A stretch of 64,000 nucleotides of DNA, from the NCBI RefSeq assembly GCF_019733355.1, contig NZ_JAIHLQ010000002.1:248001-312000 (forward strand). Reading direction: 5' to 3'. The notes beneath the pieces are model-generated. The model saw only the letters and a program-made list of their open reading frames with translations, was not told the DNA's origin and did no database searches. The position numbers and the translations under genes are program-made. This document shows, piece by piece, positions 53,233 to 62,153 of this stretch (its first letter is position 1; every line of letters starts with the position of its first letter). The stretch comes from Pseudomonas baetica. Lineage in GTDB: Bacteria; Pseudomonadota; Gammaproteobacteria; Pseudomonadales; Pseudomonadaceae.

Positions 53233-54930
53233 ATGTTTCGATATTTTAAAGAACTGCTTTTAGTTATTTACCTGCTGCTTTATTCCGAATATTACATTGA
53301 GCGGTTAAATGCTATCGGTGTTGGTTTTGCTGTACTCCTTTTTGGCGCGATGTTTTTGGCGCTTACTTTAGCGTTATATCTAACGGCTTATATTCGTCAG
53401 GCGCTCATTCGGCATTTATTCGCGATAACGATGTTTGTTTCGGCGGTGTTTTTTGATGTCTACACCCGGGTTACGGCCGATTACCTGAGCTACAGCAGCT
53501 TCGTCTCGCTGGTGTATTCCGGCGGTTTCATTCAGGAAGCGGCTTACCAGTATCGCGACGCGATCATCCACGGTGCGCTCAGTGGCTTGCTGTTGTTGGT
53601 GGGCATCGGTCTCAAACCGCGGCATTCGCTTGTCGTGCCCAACGCATTGCGCGTGGCGGCGCCGATCTGTGGCGTAATCGTGCTCAGCGCGGTGTTGTTT
53701 CTGCGAGCCGGAGAGGGTGCCCGGGGATTGCCGATCATGTACACGCCGTTGGCCTATCTGAACCTGTTCGCCTATGAGGCGCTGCACAACACTGTCGGTC
53801 CGCGTGAACCGGTGACACTGGTGCGTAACGGCCAAACCGTCGGGCATGACATCGTGCTGATCATCGATGAAAGCATCTCCGGCAATTACCTGGACATCAA
53901 CGCGCCATTCGGTGTGCACAGCAACCTCAAACAACCGCACGCGCGCGTCGACATCTTCAATTACGGTTACGCCGCGTCCATCGCCAATTGCAGCGCCGAC
54001 ACCAACGTCACCTTGCGCTACGGCGGCACCCGCGCCGACTACATGCGCATCAACAGTACGCTGCCGTCGATCTGGCAGTACGCAAAAAAGGCCGGGATGC
54101 GCACGGTCTACATTGACGCCCAGCGCACCGGCGGCCACTTGCAGAACCTGATGACCGACGCCGAGAAAAAGGACATCGACGAGTTTGTGCAGTTCGACCA
54201 GACCAGCGTGCGTGATCGCGACATGGCGGCCGCCGCGAAGTTGATCGGTTTGCTCAACGACGACAAGCCCGAACTGATCCTGATCAACAAGGTCGGCGCG
54301 CATTTTCCGGTGCACGACAAATACCCGGATGCGTTCATGGCTTACCGTCCGACCTTGCCGCGCGGACAGTTCACCGAAGTCGCTGACACCGGTAAACGCG
54401 ATGGCTTCAATGGTCAACCAGATGACTGGGTGCTGTATCGCAATGCCTACAAGAACACGGTTTTATGGAACGTCGGCGAGTTTTTTGCGCGGGTGTTTGC
54501 CCAGGCCAATCTGAACAATGCGCTGGTGATCTATACCTCGGATCACGGTCAGGATCTTCATGAACGTGGCAACCCTGGGCTCAATACGCATTGCGGTGGC
54601 GATCCGGTGGAGGAGGAGGGCCTGGTGCCGCTGGTGGTGATTCAGGGCCGCGATTTGAAGACGCTGGATTGGTCGGCGCAACTGGCAGCCAACAAGGATC
54701 GCTCCAGTCACTACAACATCTTCCCGACGCTGTTGCAGTTGATGGGTTACGACCTGGCGGGGATCGAGGCGGTGTATGGCAAGCCGTTGACAGTGCCAAC
54801 GGCGGATGAATTCACCTTCAACTACCGCTTCAACGCGCGTCTGGGGGCCAAGCCTGAGTGGAAACATATTGATCTGGGTAGCATTGTCACGCCGTCGCAG
54901 GCACCGACCAGTGTGGCGGCGGGTCAGTAG
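53233..54930 (+). CDS. Sulfatase-superfamily membrane enzyme (phosphoethanolamine-transferase-like)
   Basis: This 565-residue protein has about five N-terminal membrane spans (to about residue 165) and a periplasmic alkaline-phosphatase-fold domain. IIDESISGNYL (Asp212, Glu213; Ser214 or Ser216) is at the metal/nucleophile site, where EptA has threonine, and YTSDHGQDLHERGN (Asp437, His438) gives further ligands. It probably transfers phosphoethanolamine or phosphoglycerol to an envelope glycan; EPS modification is possible from the neighbouring operon. The 5' third has clearly lower GC than its neighbours. ATG 53233 is used, with a weak ribosome site. Confidence 0.75.
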   Translation: MFRYFKELLLVIYLLLYSEYYIERLNAIGVGFAVLLFGAMFLALTLALYLTAYIRQALIRHLFAITMFVSAVFFDVYTRVTADYLSYSSFVSLVYSGGFIQEAAYQYRDAIIHGALSGLLLLVGIGLKPRHSLVVPNALRVAAPICGVIVLSAVLFLRAGEGARGLPIMYTPLAYLNLFAYEALHNTVGPREPVTLVRNGQTVGHDIVLIIDESISGNYLDINAPFGVHSNLKQPHARVDIFNYGYAASIANCSADTNVTLRYGGTRADYMRINSTLPSIWQYAKKAGMRTVYIDAQRTGGHLQNLMTDAEKKDIDEFVQFDQTSVRDRDMAAAAKLIGLLNDDKPELILINKVGAHFPVHDKYPDAFMAYRPTLPRGQFTEVADTGKRDGFNGQPDDWVLYRNAYKNTVLWNVGEFFARVFAQANLNNALVIYTSDHGQDLHERGNPGLNTHCGGDPVEEEGLVPLVVIQGRDLKTLDWSAQLAANKDRSSHYNIFPTLLQLMGYDLAGIEAVYGKPLTVPTADEFTFNYRFNARLGAKPEWKHIDLGSIVTPSQAPTSVAAGQ

Positions 54931-54946
54931 ATTTCGAGGCAAACGC

Positions 54947-55888
54947 TCAGTCGGCTTGCAAGGCAAACACCCAGATCGCATCGGCTGACGAGTCACAGAC
55001 ATACAGCTTCTGGCGGTCGCGACTGAACACAGGGCTTTGCGGATATTCGCCAGCCGTAAACGTGTGAATGCTGCGCCGCGATACGGTATCGATGATTGAG
55101 ACGGTTCGTTCGCCGGCACTGCAGCAGCAGGCGAGGCGGCCGTCCGCGCTGACGACAAACCCGTGAGGCAACTGAGCGGTCGGGATCAAGTCAATCAGTT
55201 TGCCTACGCCCAGATCAATGACCGCCGTGCTGCTATCGGCGTTGCGATAGGGTACGTAGGCCAACTGATTGTCGGGGCTTAGCGTCACTTCCTCAAAGGA
55301 GTTGGGGAGGGTCAAAACACTCTGCGTCTCGGTATTGCGGGTGTTCAGGAACCGCAGTTCATGATGGATGTAGTCGCAGTAGTACAACCGACCGTCGGCA
55401 CTCAATGCCGCGCCACTGGTGAACGGCCCGGTATCGACGCAGGCTACGACCTTGGCGTTCGCCGTATCGATTTCATGGATGTGCCCGTTCACATGACTGT
55501 TGCTGTGCACAAACAACCGCGCGCCGTCAGCGCTGAGCACCAACGAATGTCCCTGGGCAGCGCTGATGGTCTGACGGATACGTTGGCGGCGGGTATCGAT
55601 GGCCAGTATCAGCGGTTGATCGAGGCCGGTGATGTATGCGGTCACACCACTGTTTTCGATAACGATTGCCATGGGCCGGATTGGTAGCGGTATCACCGCG
55701 CTCACCCTGTGCAAGTGCAGGTCGATGATCGACAGGCTGCGGCCTTCGGTATTGCACACGTACGCAACCGGCAGTTTCGGGTGCAGGGCGATGGCTCCGG
55801 GTTCACGCCCCACGGTGATGACCTCGATGACCTGGGAGGTGCATTTGATCGGAGCAGTGAGCGTTTCATACATGATTGTTGTCTTCAT
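54947..55888 (-). CDS. YVTN-type beta-propeller protein
   Basis: This 313-residue protein has about seven repeats of the YVTN/lactonase-like beta-propeller type (for example PMAIVIENSGVTAYITG, HSLVLSADGARLFVHSN, HGFVVSADGRLACCCS, SPVFSRDRQKLYVCDSS). No signal peptide is evident with the start at 55888, so it may be cytoplasmic or the true start may differ. The function is unknown. It converges on the sulfatase-like gene with a 16-base gap. Confidence 0.72.
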   Translation of the reverse strand: MKTTIMYETLTAPIKCTSQVIEVITVGREPGAIALHPKLPVAYVCNTEGRSLSIIDLHLHRVSAVIPLPIRPMAIVIENSGVTAYITGLDQPLILAIDTRRQRIRQTISAAQGHSLVLSADGARLFVHSNSHVNGHIHEIDTANAKVVACVDTGPFTSGAALSADGRLYYCDYIHHELRFLNTRNTETQSVLTLPNSFEEVTLSPDNQLAYVPYRNADSSTAVIDLGVGKLIDLIPTAQLPHGFVVSADGRLACCCSAGERTVSIIDTVSRRSIHTFTAGEYPQSPVFSRDRQKLYVCDSSADAIWVFALQAD

Positions 55889-56047
55889 GGCGGAGTGGCC
55901 TTTTGGATTCAACTGCCTCTGTTCGACGGCCTGTTTATTAGATACCCGTGCCTTTTGCTCCGCTACTGTCAGAGTTGACAGGTACCGGCACACAAAAAAC
56001 ACTCGCGGCCGCTATCCTAGAGCCACTTGCAAACTTTGGATGACGGC

Positions 56048-56701
56048 ATGCTTCAGGTTCTGGATGTCTTTAAAAGTTACCTCACCCCCCAAGGCCCATT
56101 ACCGGTGCTGCAAGGCGTCGACCTGACGCTGGAACCTGGTAGTAGCTTGGCGCTGATGGGCGAGTCCGGCAGTGGCAAAAGCACCCTGCTGCACCTGGTG
56201 GCCGGCCTCGACAAGGTCGACAGCGGCAGCATTCGCTGCGGTGAGCATCGACTTGAAGCGATGAACGAAGCGCAACTGGCGAACTGGCGCCGAACGGAAA
56301 TCGGTCTGGTGTTCCAGCAGTTCAACCTGATCGGCAGTTTGCGCGTCGAGGACAATCTGGCGTTTCAGGCGCGTTTGGCCGGGCGTCATGAACCGCGTTG
56401 GCTGGCGCATCTGGTGCAACGCCTGGGGCTGGGCGATTTGCTCAAGCGTTATCCCGAGCAACTTTCCGGTGGTCAGCAGCAACGGGTTGCACTGGGCCGA
56501 GCGCTGGCCTCGCAGCCGAAATTGCTGTTGGCCGACGAACCCACGGGCAGCCTCGACGAAGCCACCAGTGATGAAGTGCTGCGACTGTTGCTCGAACTGC
56601 TTGACGACACGCCGACGACGTTGTTGATGGTCACCCACAGCACGCGTGTGGCGCAACGGTTGGCGCAGCGTGTGGTGTTGTCCAACGGGCGTCTGCTGTG
56701 A
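56048..56701 (+). CDS. LolD/MacB-type ABC ATP-binding protein
   Basis: This 217-residue ATPase has Walker A GESGSGKST, signature LSGGQQQRVALGRALA and Walker B LLLADEPTGSLDE, as in the LolD/MacB/AttE group. The permease gene overlaps by four bases (GTGA), and the lipocalin-like lipoprotein follows, so the three make an AttEFGH-like export or lipid-handling unit. Upstream is a 159-base gap with no clear operator. Confidence 0.87.
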   Translation: MLQVLDVFKSYLTPQGPLPVLQGVDLTLEPGSSLALMGESGSGKSTLLHLVAGLDKVDSGSIRCGEHRLEAMNEAQLANWRRTEIGLVFQQFNLIGSLRVEDNLAFQARLAGRHEPRWLAHLVQRLGLGDLLKRYPEQLSGGQQQRVALGRALASQPKLLLADEPTGSLDEATSDEVLRLLLELLDDTPTTLLMVTHSTRVAQRLAQRVVLSNGRLL

Positions 56702-59169
56702 TTGTCTTCAAACTAACCCTGCGCGCGCTGCTCAGTCACTGGCGGCGGCATCCGGTGCAGTTTTTCAGTGTGCTGACCGGGTTGTGGCTGGCGACCAGCC
56801 TGCTGACCGGCGTCGAGGCGCTGAACAGTCAGGCGCGCGACAGTTACGCGCGCGCCAGCCAGTTGATTGGCGGCGAGCCGCAAGCCAGTCTGAGCACACC
56901 GAGCGGCGCAACATTCCCTCAGCAATGGTTCATCGATCTGCGCCGTCAGGGCTGGCCGGTGTCGCCGTTGTTGCAGGGCCGCTTGAGCCTCAAAGATCAC
57001 GACAACCAACGTCTTCAGTTGATGGGGATCGAACCGGTGTCGCTGCCGGCGGATTCGGCAGTGGCCGGGCAGGCGATGCCGATCGAGCGGGTCGTCGAGT
57101 TTCTCACGCCGCCGGGCAGCACCTGGATTTCCCCGGAAACCTTGCAGGCGTTGAACCTGCAAGAAGGCGCCACGCCGCAAACCCTGGGGGGCCAGAAATT
57201 GCCACCCTTGCTGGCGCAAAAAGACATGGCGCCGGGCGTCTTGCTGGTGGACATCGGCATTGCGCAAACCCTGCTCGAACAACCCGGGCAACTGTCACGC
57301 TTGTTGCTGCCCAAAGATTTTCACGGCGAGTTGCCGGCCACGTTCAAGGGACAGTTGCAACTCATGAGCCGTGGCGAGGAAAACAATCTGGCGCGACTGA
57401 CCGAGAGTTTTCACCTCAATCTCGATGCCTTGGGCTTTCTCTCGTTCGTCGTTGGTTTGTTCATCGTTCACGCCGCCATTGGGCTTGCGCTGGAACAACG
57501 GCGTGGCCTGCTGCGTACCTTGCGAGCCTGTGGGGTCAGTGCGCGGATGTTGATCGGCTGCCTGATCGTCGAACTCGGTGTGCTGGCGCTGATCGGTGGC
57601 GTGTTTGGCGTCATCAGCGGTTACTGGCTGGCCAGTGTGCTGCTGCCGGATGTCGCCGCCAGCCTGCGCGGTTTGTATGGCGCGCAGGTGGCAGGGCAGT
57701 TGCAACTGAGCCTTTGGTGGTGGTTCAGCGGGATCGGCTTAAGCCTGCTCGGCGCCTTGCTGGCCGGGACCAACAGCCTGATACGGGCGGCGCGTTTGCC
57801 GCTGTTGGCGGTGGCCGATCCGCAAGCCTGGCATCAACAATATGCGCGCTGGTTGCAGCGCCAGGGTTGGCTGGCTTTTGTGTTGGGCGTGATCGCGCTG
57901 CTGGCATTGCTTTGGGGCGACAGCCTGGCCAGCGGTTTTGTGCTGATGGTTGGGCTGCTGATCGGCGCCGCGCTGGCCTTGCCGGTGTTGCTCAGTGCGC
58001 TATTGAATCAGTTGCTCGGGCGCCGTCGCTCAGTGCTTGGCCAATGGTTTCTCGCCGACTGCCGACAGCAACTGCCGGCACTGAGCCTGGCGCTGATGGC
58101 GTTGCTTTTGGCGCTGGCCGCCAACATCGGCGCCGGTAGCATGACCTCCGGTTTTCGCCAGACCTTCAACGACTGGCTCGAACAACGTCTGAGTGCGCAG
58201 TTGTACATCAATCCGGCGGATCCGGCACAGGCCCGCGAGATGCACAACTGGCTTAAACAGCAGCCACAGATCACGGCGATACTGCCCAACTGGCAGGTGT
58301 CGGTGACGCTGCAAGGCTGGCCGGCAGAGGTGTTCGGGGTGATCGACGACGTCTATTACCGTCAGCACTGGCCGTTGCTCGAATCGGTTGGCGGTGAACC
58401 GTGGGCGCATCTGGCGACGGATGATGCGGTGATGCTCAGCGAACAAATGGCCCGACGCTTGAAGGTCCACCCCGGCGATCACCTGACGATCCCAACACCC
58501 AACGGGCCATGGGCACCGCGCATCGTGGGTATTTATGCCGATTACGGCAATCCAAAAGGGCACCTGCTGGTCAACGTCAATCATCTGCTGCGCAACTGGC
58601 CGCAACTGATGCCGAACCGTTTCAACCTGCGCATTGACCCGCAGAATATTGCGCCGTTGCTCAGCGCATTGCAGGCGCGCTTCCAACTCGATGACAGTCG
58701 GATCGTCGATCAGACACAGCTCAAGGGCTGGTCGGTTCAGGTGTTCGAACGCACCTTTGCGGCGACGGCGGCGTTGAACAGCCTGACCCTTGCGGTCGCT
58801 GGCGTTGCGCTGTTCATCAGCCTGTTGACCCAGAGCCAAAGCCGTCTCGGCCAACTCGCACCGCTGTGGGCATTAGGCGTGACACGACGGCAATTGATGC
58901 TGCTCAACCTCGGCCAAACATGGCTGCTGGCGGTGCTGACGCTGGTCTTGGCGTTGCCGTTGGGTATCGCGCTGGCGTGGTGTCTGGATGCGGTGATCAA
59001 CGTCCAGGCTTTCGGCTGGCGCCTGCCGTTGCGGGTCTTCCCTTGGCAACTGCTGCAACTGATGGGGTTGGCGTTGCTGGCGACATTGCTGGCCTCGGCC
59101 TGGCCGCTCTATTCGCTTTACCGCACGCAACCGGCGGATCTGCTGAGGACGTTTGCACATGAGGATTAA
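56698..59169 (+). CDS. FtsX-like ABC permease (AttF/AttG-like)
   Basis: This 823-residue permease has two FtsX-type membrane halves (spans near residues 20, 245-350 and again near 380-480, 690-810) and two periplasmic regions. It resembles a fusion of two permeases of the Att type. It would act with the LolD-like ATPase to move lipid or lipoprotein from the inner membrane. The GTG start overlaps the ATPase stop. Its last 11 bases overlap the next start. Confidence 0.85.
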   Translation: MIVFKLTLRALLSHWRRHPVQFFSVLTGLWLATSLLTGVEALNSQARDSYARASQLIGGEPQASLSTPSGATFPQQWFIDLRRQGWPVSPLLQGRLSLKDHDNQRLQLMGIEPVSLPADSAVAGQAMPIERVVEFLTPPGSTWISPETLQALNLQEGATPQTLGGQKLPPLLAQKDMAPGVLLVDIGIAQTLLEQPGQLSRLLLPKDFHGELPATFKGQLQLMSRGEENNLARLTESFHLNLDALGFLSFVVGLFIVHAAIGLALEQRRGLLRTLRACGVSARMLIGCLIVELGVLALIGGVFGVISGYWLASVLLPDVAASLRGLYGAQVAGQLQLSLWWWFSGIGLSLLGALLAGTNSLIRAARLPLLAVADPQAWHQQYARWLQRQGWLAFVLGVIALLALLWGDSLASGFVLMVGLLIGAALALPVLLSALLNQLLGRRRSVLGQWFLADCRQQLPALSLALMALLLALAANIGAGSMTSGFRQTFNDWLEQRLSAQLYINPADPAQAREMHNWLKQQPQITAILPNWQVSVTLQGWPAEVFGVIDDVYYRQHWPLLESVGGEPWAHLATDDAVMLSEQMARRLKVHPGDHLTIPTPNGPWAPRIVGIYADYGNPKGHLLVNVNHLLRNWPQLMPNRFNLRIDPQNIAPLLSALQARFQLDDSRIVDQTQLKGWSVQVFERTFAATAALNSLTLAVAGVALFISLLTQSQSRLGQLAPLWALGVTRRQLMLLNLGQTWLLAVLTLVLALPLGIALAWCLDAVINVQAFGWRLPLRVFPWQLLQLMGLALLATLLASAWPLYSLYRTQPADLLRTFAHED

Positions 59170-60226
59170 GCGGTTTGTGCTATGTGTCGCACTGCTGCTG
59201 GGCGGTTGTGATCAGTCCGTGCCCGAACAGAAAGGTTTTGCCGGAATGGGCAATCAGGCTCAGTCGTTTAAGCCGGTGGTGCCGGGCCGAGCGTTCACCT
59301 TTCCGGCCGATCATGGCGCGCACGATGGCTTTCGCATCGAATGGTGGTACGTGACGGCCAATCTCAAGGATCAGCAGGGCAATGATTTCGGTGTGCAATG
59401 GACGTTATTTCGCAGTGCGTTGAAACCTGTGCCGGAGCAAGCGGGGTGGGGCAACCAAACCATCTGGCTGGGGCATGCCGCGGTGACTTCCGGTTCTGTT
59501 CATCATGCGGCCGAGCGCTATGCGCGGGGCGGTGTGGGGCAGGCAGGCGTGCAGTTGGTTCCGTTCGAAGCGTGGATCGACGATTGGCGCTTTGCCAGTC
59601 AGGCGCCGGATCCTCTAAGCGATATGCAACTGAGTGCTCGCGACACGTCATTCGCCTATCAACTGCACCTCACTTCGAGTCGTCCGTTGGTGCTGCAAGG
59701 TGACAAGGGCTTCAGCCAAAAGTCCGAACAGGGCCAAGCCTCGTACTACTATAGCCAGCCATTTTTTCAGGCCAGCGGCACTTTGCAGATCGACGGCCAA
59801 ACCTACACCGTCAGCGGCCCGGCGTGGCTAGACCGCGAGTGGAGCAGCCAGCCACTGACGGCCAACCAGACGGGTTGGGACTGGTTCTCGCTGCATCTGG
59901 ACAACGGCGAACACCTGATGCTCTATCGCATGCGTCAGAAGGACGGTGCGCCTTACCTGACCGGCACCTGGATCGCCGCCGACGGTCAGACGCAAACCCT
60001 GCGAGCCGAACAGATCAAACTCACTGCGCAAGACACCGCCGACGTGGCAGGCCGCTTGATGCCGGTGAAATGGTCGATCAGCATCCCTGACAAACATCTC
60101 GACATCCGCCTCGATGCACTCAACCCCAACGCGTGGATGAACTTGCGCATTCCTTACTGGGAAGGCCCGGTGCGCATCAGCGGTAACCAGGGTGGGCAAG
60201 GCTATCTGGAAATGACGGGTTACTGA
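59159..60226 (+). CDS. CrtC/AttH-like lipocalin-domain lipoprotein
   Basis: This 355-residue protein has a lipoprotein signal (CVALLLGGC) and the lipocalin-like domain of AttH and carotenoid 1,2-hydratase (FRIEWWYVTANL, QWTLFRSAL, WLDREWSSQPL, GWDWFSLHLDNGE). No carotenoid genes are nearby, so a lipid-binding or envelope role with the ABC genes is more likely than CrtC activity. It overlaps the permease gene, so it is translationally coupled. Confidence 0.85.
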   Translation: MRIKRFVLCVALLLGGCDQSVPEQKGFAGMGNQAQSFKPVVPGRAFTFPADHGAHDGFRIEWWYVTANLKDQQGNDFGVQWTLFRSALKPVPEQAGWGNQTIWLGHAAVTSGSVHHAAERYARGGVGQAGVQLVPFEAWIDDWRFASQAPDPLSDMQLSARDTSFAYQLHLTSSRPLVLQGDKGFSQKSEQGQASYYYSQPFFQASGTLQIDGQTYTVSGPAWLDREWSSQPLTANQTGWDWFSLHLDNGEHLMLYRMRQKDGAPYLTGTWIAADGQTQTLRAEQIKLTAQDTADVAGRLMPVKWSISIPDKHLDIRLDALNPNAWMNLRIPYWEGPVRISGNQGGQGYLEMTGY

Positions 60227-60477
60227 GCTTCCTGAAGAACTGACAATCGGGCAGAGCGACGGATGTATTAAAAGTGACCCGTCAGCATGAAAGTTGAGTA
60301 TTAGCTCTACAGGCTAAGTGTTCTTGTACAGGTTCAGATAGGAGCGCAATCATATAAAAGTATGCGTTGAAACTTTCTCGGTAAATATCGGCAACATACA
60401 GTTCTTAACTTTCCAGTACATAAATTTCATCATCATCCATGGCGACATATACGCCAACTTCCATTAAAATCCTCCCC

Positions 60478-60540
60478 GTTCGCCCAGTGTCAGGGCTCTT
60501 TACCGGTGCATGGATTGCCAGGCCATTACACTGGGCGAAC
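60478..60540. repeat. 13-bp inverted repeat in 391-base intergenic gap
   Basis: GTTCGCCCAGTGT (60478-60490) and ACACTGGGCGAAC (60528-60540) are perfect inverse copies 37 bases apart. The gap 60227-60617 also holds TTGTATACAA (60556-60565), a GntR/VanR-type operator palindrome, just before a terminator. No gene start follows on either strand at the right place. Confidence 0.55.
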
Positions 60541-60573
60541 ACCTTGCAGGAGCAGTTGTATACAATTTCACAT

Positions 60574-60606
60574 AAAAAAGGGGCGACTTTGAAGTCGCCC
60601 CTTTTT
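60574..60606. terminator. Bidirectional Rho-independent terminator
   Basis: GGGGCGAC pairs with GTCGCCCC around TTTGAA, flanked by A6 and T5 runs. It ends the GT2 gene on the minus strand and can stop transcripts from the gap on the plus strand. Confidence 0.9.
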
Positions 60607-60617
60607 GTTCCCTCGAA

Positions 60618-61460
60618 TCAGGCCGGCGTTTGCATCCCGGATTTACCGTGTTGCCCTTGAAAGCGTTTGAGCGTCGCCTGATACATTTTCGTGCGCCGGT
60701 GATCTTTCCCGTAGGTGCCTGCCGCAGCGACGGTTCCTGCCTGAATGTGATCCAGATAGCTGAAAATCTTGCGCGGCGACAGGAACTTGATGCCATAGCC
60801 CAAGCCTGCTATTCGGTCCTGCAGCGTATAACCGGGCACTCGGTCATCCATGCAAAAGTGCAGCCCCAGAGACTTCATCAAGCGGACATTCCACAGCGTA
60901 CAAAAACTCTTGAGGTGAGTTTCTTTATAGGGCTTCGGTTCTTTTGAACACAGGCCGAAGTGTTTCTTTGCGCGTCGAACATGGTGCTTGCAGAAACGCG
61001 AAGTTAAACGCCAGGTATCTCTCACCACGCCACGATTGATTTGCTCGACACAACCGACGGCGGCGATATCCGGCGTCTTTGTACATTCGCGCATCATCAT
61101 GGCAAACACTTCCTTGTCGTAGACAAAGGTATCGGTGTGCAGCAGAAACAAATAATCGCTGTCGACTTTTTCCAGCGCCATATCCAGCGCCTTGCCATGC
61201 GCAATATGCCCGGCCTCTTTGCAAGGCGAAGGCCGTTCGATCAGATTGATCCAGTCCAAAGAACGCAAGTAATCCAAGCTTGCATCCGCCGAATCGTTGT
61301 CCACCACCCACACCGCAATACGTTGCTCTTTGACGTGCTCACGCAAAAGCTCAAGGCACATCCTGGTGATGTCCGGGGTTTTGTAATTTACCAAGACAAG
61401 GCTGAAGTTCGCCGGTGGCTGGGCTGGTAAATCAATGGCTTTCATATCTGAAGGACTCAT
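60618..61460 (-). CDS. Glycosyltransferase family 2
   Basis: This 280-residue GT2 enzyme has the N-terminal FSLVLVNYKTPDITRMCLEL and the DxD-like site in LLHTDTFVYDK (near residue 110), without membrane spans. It is rich in cysteine and histidine in the second half. It stands alone and probably works in LPS or another envelope glycan. The start is ATG 61460, or ATG 61445 five residues in; neither has a clear ribosome site. Confidence 0.78.
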   Translation of the reverse strand: MSPSDMKAIDLPAQPPANFSLVLVNYKTPDITRMCLELLREHVKEQRIAVWVVDNDSADASLDYLRSLDWINLIERPSPCKEAGHIAHGKALDMALEKVDSDYLFLLHTDTFVYDKEVFAMMMRECTKTPDIAAVGCVEQINRGVVRDTWRLTSRFCKHHVRRAKKHFGLCSKEPKPYKETHLKSFCTLWNVRLMKSLGLHFCMDDRVPGYTLQDRIAGLGYGIKFLSPRKIFSYLDHIQAGTVAAAGTYGKDHRRTKMYQATLKRFQGQHGKSGMQTPA

Positions 61461-61613
61461 CCGCGGTTCATGGGCAACAGTGATTTCATGAGCCGCAACG
61501 GTAGCGAGGCAACCTTAGGCGAAGCTTAATTTCCGGGTTCGCGTGGGTGACAGGCTAAACTGCGCGCCCATTTAAGCTTCAAGGAAGAGACGGCCAGCGC
61601 CGTTGCCTCACGG

Positions 61614-61814
61614 ATGAAACCACTTTCCCTCTACCACCCGGCCCTTTACTGGCTGCGCGTGTGGCAAAAAAGACTGTTCCGCCAAATTGCCTGGCACTGC
61701 TCGCGCAAACGCTACGCACGTCTCGCCGGCGCCGTTGAGCGCTTGCTGTTTCGCTACCTCAAACACACCTCAAAACTGAGTAAGCACTCCATAAACCCCA
61801 CCGTGTTCGGGTAG
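61614..61814 (+). pseudogene. VanW-family N-terminal fragment cut by IS66
   Basis: The first 55 or so residues (MKPLSLYHPALYWLRVW, then RYARLAGAVERLLFRYLKHT) match the start of VanW-family proteins of Pseudomonas, whose next residues after KHTSKL are usually IRKLGDS-like. Here the frame runs into the IS66 terminal repeat at 61780 and stops. The remainder of the gene is not found after the element. VanW function is unknown. Identification is by eye from a short segment, so it is moderate. Confidence 0.5.
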
Positions 61815-62153
61815 TTCGTGGATGACTTCGATACGCGGCAGATCAGCCGACAGTGGCTTGCGTTTGCCTCGGCGCGGTGTCGCGGCAACAACTTCTTCAT
61901 CAGCGTCGCCAACCAACGGCATGGGTTCGCTTTCGGGCTCGTTGAACAAGGCCAATTGCGGGGTGTTGGGCTCGATGGTTTGCTCGGACTTACGCCCGAA
62001 CAGACGGTCGCGCAACAGCTTGATCTGTTCTTTCAGGTCAACGATGTGGGTCTGATAAGCCTGGGCCGATTCCTCTTGGCGACTGAGTGCCTCAAGCAGC
62101 AGTTGCTTGAGCAAAACAGGATCATCAGGAAGGTCATCGGGCAGAGAAATCAT
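61770..62153 (-). pseudogene. tnpC: IS66 transposase TnpC, N-terminal 127 codons only
   Basis: The frame shows a typical IS66 TnpC N-terminus (LLLEALSRQEESAQAYQTHI coiled coil, RLFGRKSEQ, LPRIEVIHELPEHGG). The normal protein is about 500 residues. Here the frame passes straight into the terminal inverted repeat, which encodes VYGVLT, and stops. The catalytic DDE domain is absent. Confidence 0.85.

Noticed and set aside
59159-60226. Carotenoid 1,2-hydratase (crtC) function
   Set aside because: The domain matches, but no carotenoid genes are present and the gene is coupled to ABC lipid-transport-type genes.
60439-60660. Possible 73-residue gene in the gap before the GT2 gene
   Set aside because: It has no ribosome site, runs through the terminator and into the GT2 gene, and has no protein-like pattern.
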